64,000 nt of DNA from Tropicibacter sp. R16_0 (GTDB lineage: Bacteria; Pseudomonadota; Alphaproteobacteria; Rhodobacterales; Rhodobacteraceae): positions 716,438-780,437 of the forward strand of contig NZ_JAGHRE010000001.1 in NCBI RefSeq assembly GCF_017743935.1. Direction: 5' to 3'. Below, piece by piece: positions 60,980 through 64,000 of the stretch (its first letter is position 1; the number at the start of each line of letters is the position of its first letter). Under the pieces are notes generated by a model that saw only the letters and a program-made list of their open reading frames with translations, was not told the origin of the DNA and made no database searches. The position numbers were made by a program, and so were the translations under genes.

Positions 60980-62545
60980 CTAACCGTAGGTCCCACCCAG
61001 TGCCACGTTCAAGTCAACGAAATCCACCGCAAAATTGCGCTTGTCCAAGGCCAGGGCATTCTCGGCGCTCAACAACGCGCGCTCGGCGTCCAGCACCTGC
61101 AAGAACCCGCTTTGCCCGGCGACATAGGCCTGCCGGGCCAGCTTGAGCACCTCGTTCAGATTGGAAATCGCTTCACCGGTGAATTTTACCGCTTCGTTGT
61201 GATTTTTCAGGCTGACCAGAGAATCCTGCACCTCTTCAACCGCTTCGACCACCGTTTCTTCCCAAGCTGCCAGCAGCTCCTTGGTGCGGGCCTTTTGAAA
61301 GCGAACTTTCGATCGGCGTTCTGGTAGATCAAACAAGGGGATGTCCAAACCAAGACGCGCAAAGCCCGCAGTTGGCAGCAGGTCGTTGCCCGAATAATTG
61401 ACGTTGATGTTTCCGGTCAGCTTCAATTCGGGGTACAAATCCGCCTCGGCCACACCAGCAAGAGCCACGGATTCCGCCAGACGCTTTTCAGCCAATCGCA
61501 CATCTGGCCGATTGCGCACCAGATCCGCAGGTACCCCCGTCTTCAACCCACGGGTGGACGGCACCGGCTGCGGGGCCGTGCGATCCAGACCCTCACGCGG
61601 TCGATCCCAAGCTTGGCCAAGGAGCGTGCCGACCCGCGACACCGACTTGAAGAACAGGATTTTCGTCTCTGGCAGTTCCGCACGTGCCGTGGCCACCAAT
61701 GTACGGGCCTGCGCCACATCCAGGTCGGACACTTCGGGAATGTCGGTCTCTTCCGACTCGGCCGGCCCAATTTCCGAACGCCGCTTGCGCGCCTGCAAGG
61801 TGGCGTTCAGCGTCTGCTCGCGCGAAGACACCACGCGCTGGTTGATCCGGATCAGCTCTTGATAGAACCGCGCGTCGATATAGGCCGTGACCAATTCATC
61901 CAACAGCGTCATACGCGCCACATTGGCATCGGCATATGCCCCTTCGAGCCGGTAACGCGCGGCCTCTCGCTCGCGCTTGAGGCGCCCGTACAGATCCGCC
62001 TGCCAACTGGCCTCGGCCCGGACAAATCCGGTGTCGGCCCGTCCGTCATTGCCGCCTCCCGCGACTTTGAATTCGGACACGCGGGTGACGCCGGAAAACG
62101 GATAGCCGGCACCCTCCAGAATGGCTTGGGATTGTTCGACCCGAGCAACCGCTTTGCGGACATCCAGGTTTTGTTCCAGTCCCAGTTGCACCAAGCGGTT
62201 CAGCTTGTCGTCGCCATATGCTTGCCACCACTGGACATTGCCGCGCGTGATCGAGGCTTCGGTCTGGTTGCCCAGGAATTGGGCAGGTACGTCCTTGGCC
62301 GGTTTTTGAAAGTCCTCGCCAACAGTGCACCCTGCCGCCAAGGCCAATTGGGCCCCGGCAGTTGTCAGAAACCTGCGCCTGTTTACCTGTTGCCCGATGT
62401 TCTTGCCGTCCTGCGCCGCTCGGATTTTGTTGTTTATGTTAAACGGTCCAAGTCGTGGCTGACAATTTGCCTGCGCGCAATTTTCTGAGATGTCGCCATT
62501 TTGCACGTCGACCAGATGTGTAGTCGCTGACCTGTTCCCGGGCAA
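60980..62545 (-). CDS. NodT-type outer-membrane efflux factor (TolC family)
   Basis: About 470 mature residues. A twin-arginine-like lipoprotein signal (RRRFLTTAGAQLALAAGC) and then a two-repeat OEP/TolC fold: PGLEQNLDVRKAVARVEQSQ-like helices and VALAGVAEADLYPELKLTGN. The OEP family exports drugs or metabolites with an RND/MFP pair, but none is adjacent, so it is an orphan. No ATG or GTG stands near the signal; the annotated TTG at 62545 is far upstream. A GTG (14 codons in) is the nearest alternative. Confidence 0.75.
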   Translation of the reverse strand: MPGNRSATTHLVDVQNGDISENCAQANCQPRLGPFNINNKIRAAQDGKNIGQQVNRRRFLTTAGAQLALAAGCTVGEDFQKPAKDVPAQFLGNQTEASITRGNVQWWQAYGDDKLNRLVQLGLEQNLDVRKAVARVEQSQAILEGAGYPFSGVTRVSEFKVAGGGNDGRADTGFVRAEASWQADLYGRLKREREAARYRLEGAYADANVARMTLLDELVTAYIDARFYQELIRINQRVVSSREQTLNATLQARKRRSEIGPAESEETDIPEVSDLDVAQARTLVATARAELPETKILFFKSVSRVGTLLGQAWDRPREGLDRTAPQPVPSTRGLKTGVPADLVRNRPDVRLAEKRLAESVALAGVAEADLYPELKLTGNINVNYSGNDLLPTAGFARLGLDIPLFDLPERRSKVRFQKARTKELLAAWEETVVEAVEEVQDSLVSLKNHNEAVKFTGEAISNLNEVLKLARQAYVAGQSGFLQVLDAERALLSAENALALDKRNFAVDFVDLNVALGGTYG

Positions 62546-62631
62546 AGGGCGGGCTCATCTAGCTGTGCCGTACCAAGCCAAATCAAGTTAAGTGACGCTG
62601 TGCGAGATCGGGTGCAGGGCTGACGTAAGCG

Positions 62632-63729
62632 TCAGCCCGGAGTGGGCAGTTTGGTCAGGCCAGTTTGCGCCATGGCGATGTCCAATTCGCTGCTTAGAAC
62701 ATCCCATAGACTGTTGAGCCCTGCTTCGCCTCTGGCGGCGATGGCAAACTGCAGGCTGCGCCCGACAAAGGTGAAGTTGGCGCCAATCGAAAGGGCTTTG
62801 AGCACATCCTCGCCCGAGCGAATGCCGGAGTCATAGAACAACGGAAATTCTGGCCCAAGCGCTGCACGCATTTGGGGCAGCACTTCGATCGGGGCTGGAG
62901 AGGATTCAAGTTGCCGCGCGCCATGGCTTGAAACCTGAATGGCGTCCACGCCGGCCGAGGCCAGCTGTTGTGCGTCTTCGACGTCCAGAACGCCTTTGAC
63001 GACCAATTTGCCGGGCCAGGTGTCGCGCAGTTGTGCGAGCGTGTCCCAGGTGGCGCGGGCGCGGCTTTCCGTGCGGTCAAAGTCAAACCCCGGCATGTCG
63101 AAATTGGCCATCGTTGGGCGGCCTTTGAACAACGTCGACAATGACCAACGAGGATGAAGAGCGAAATCCAGGAACTGCTTTGGGCCGATCCTGAAGGGCA
63201 TGGTGAACCCGTGACGAAGCTCACGCGGTCTGCGGCCCACTTCTGGCACGTCGACGGTCAGGACAAGGGTTTCGTAACCCGCGGATTTTGCCCGCTCCAC
63301 CAGCTTGAACGTGCCACTGCCGTCGCCACTGAAGTAAAGCTGAAACCAGGCGTGGCCCTCGGCGGTTTCGATGATGTGTTCCAGCGGGGTCGAGGCGACG
63401 GTCGAAACGCCGTGCGGGACCTTGTAGCGCGCCGCAAGACGAGCAAGCATCAGGTCTGCGCCGGGGGCCGACAGATTGCACATGCCCATGGGGGCGATGC
63501 CAAAAGGGCGGTCTGCCTCGGCTCCAAAGAGGGTTGTACTCAGGGACCGTTCACTGACGTCCCGCAGGATCCGCGGGCGCAGCGTGATCGCGTCCAGTGC
63601 CGCGCGGTTGCGCGCGGCACCGGTTTCCCGCCCGGCAGCACCGTCGATGTAATCAAACACCATCCACGGTAGCCGCCGTTTGGCCAGACGGCGCGCATCT
63701 TCGGCCGAATGGATTGCAGTGGTGCTCAT
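62632..63729 (-). CDS. FMN-dependent 2-hydroxyacid dehydrogenase
   Basis: 365 residues of the LldD/glycolate-oxidase family. FMN- and substrate-binding features: PMGMCNLSAPGADLM, the Lys245 in KLVVKGVLD, catalytic H269 in VSSHGARQLE and GIRSGEDVLKALSIGANFTFVGR. Oxidises a 2-hydroxyacid to a 2-oxoacid. Its ATG overlaps the upstream TPP enzyme's stop (ATGA), so the two are co-translated; a sulfolactate role is possible since the partner resembles sulfopyruvate decarboxylase. L-lactate dehydrogenase is an equally valid alternative. Confidence 0.88.
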   Translation of the reverse strand: MSTTAIHSAEDARRLAKRRLPWMVFDYIDGAAGRETGAARNRAALDAITLRPRILRDVSERSLSTTLFGAEADRPFGIAPMGMCNLSAPGADLMLARLAARYKVPHGVSTVASTPLEHIIETAEGHAWFQLYFSGDGSGTFKLVERAKSAGYETLVLTVDVPEVGRRPRELRHGFTMPFRIGPKQFLDFALHPRWSLSTLFKGRPTMANFDMPGFDFDRTESRARATWDTLAQLRDTWPGKLVVKGVLDVEDAQQLASAGVDAIQVSSHGARQLESSPAPIEVLPQMRAALGPEFPLFYDSGIRSGEDVLKALSIGANFTFVGRSLQFAIAARGEAGLNSLWDVLSSELDIAMAQTGLTKLPTPG

Positions 63730-64000
63730 CAGCTGGCGACAGCCTTCATAAACCTGTCTCTGATGACGACGGGGTCCATAGTGATGACAGGCATTTTTGC
63801 GTTGCCGCTTTCGCATTTGCTGACGATCACGGTCATCTTGCCACCGTCCAGCGCCGCTTGCAGCACCGTGCCGGTTTCCTCGGCCTGGCATTCGACCACG
63901 TTCTCGCAGCCCGCCGCCCGCGCCATCGCCGCCAGCGAGGTTTTCATCCCCGCATAGGTCGGCTGATCCCCGGTCGAGCCATAAGACCCGTTGTCGATGA
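63729..64000 (-). CDS. TPP-dependent decarboxylase, ComE/Ppd-like (N-terminus beyond window)
   Basis: Only the last 90 residues are visible: IDNGSYGSTGDQPTYAGMKT is the TPP/Mg-binding region typical of sulfopyruvate or phosphonopyruvate decarboxylases, followed by LAAMARAAGCENVVECQAEE and a short C-terminal domain. The start lies beyond the right edge. ComDE-type beta subunits are about 190 residues and fused Ppd forms about 380; which applies cannot be told. Coupled to the hydroxyacid dehydrogenase by ATGA. Confidence 0.72.
   Translation of the reverse strand, partial: IDNGSYGSTGDQPTYAGMKTSLAAMARAAGCENVVECQAEETGTVLQAALDGGKMTVIVSKCESGNAKMPVITMDPVVIRDRFMKAVAS

Overview
The window looks like a chromosomal segment of a marine Rhodobacteraceae (Roseobacter-group, Ruegeria/Silicibacter-like) bacterium. 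It is G+C-rich by eye, and its gene content is typical of that group: a PccR-regulated propionyl-CoA carboxylase/methylmalonyl-CoA mutase cluster, choline-O-sulfate and choline catabolism, a Cho choline ABC transporter, a 2-hydroxyacid dehydrogenase beside a sulfopyruvate-decarboxylase-like TPP enzyme, HdaA, LuxR- and LysR-type regulators, and many small Rhodobacteraceae-only proteins. I saw no tRNA, rRNA, CRISPR array, prophage or insertion sequence.

Layout. 0-7.2 kb: LysR regulators, a 2-oxoglutarate/Fe(II) oxygenase, an iodotyrosine-deiodinase-like flavoprotein, the divergent ArgP/ArgO pair, an EamA exporter and a DUF1036 protein. 7.2-11.1 kb: betI-betC-betA. 11.1-13.3 kb: a thermonuclease, a DUF465 protein, a hairpin-rich leader and a YjhX/YjhQ-like toxin-acetyltransferase pair. 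13.3-18.4 kb: desaturase, pccR, YciI, LysR, Bcr/CflA exporter. 18.5-30.2 kb: pccB, four small ORFs and a small lipoprotein, a DcaP-type porin, a second small lipoprotein, pccA, DUF4174, a sulfotransferase-like gene and mcm. 30.2-39.1 kb: VOC, GNAT, TerB/J-domain, endonuclease/phosphatase-fold, Ppx, HdaA, AI-2E-family permease and SLC13 permease genes. 39.1-40.5 kb: a LuxR-type gene bracketed by a perfect 16-bp direct repeat, followed by a structured non-coding stretch ending in an intrinsic terminator. 40.5-51.4 kb: a membrane protein, a second oxygenase, proS, a serine hydrolase, lolCD, two c-type cytochromes, a zinc-protease-like lipoprotein, a Tag glycosylase and a thioesterase. 51.4-57.2 kb: choX-choV-choW, EamA and NnrU. 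57.3-61 kb: a DUF2478 protein, a cobalamin riboswitch, a 28-codon ORF and a btu-type ABC system. 61-64 kb: a TolC-like outer-membrane factor, an FMN-dependent 2-hydroxyacid dehydrogenase and the end of a TPP enzyme.

How the parts fit. Three themes recur. (1) Osmolyte use: the cho promoter carries a palindrome matching the one in front of betI, so uptake and catabolism are probably co-regulated by BetI although the loci lie 44 kb apart. (2) Propionyl-CoA assimilation: PccR plus TTTGCAAA-type sites upstream of both pccR and pccB; the B12-dependent mutase fits with the riboswitch-controlled B12 importer. (3) Organosulfur chemistry: choline sulfatase, a sulfotransferase-like protein and a possible sulfolactate-to-sulfoacetaldehyde pair at the right edge. 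The least explained elements are the 16-bp-repeat-bracketed luxR with its downstream putative sRNA (39.2-40.3 kb) and the five-hairpin leader in front of the yjhX-like gene (12.26-12.42 kb).
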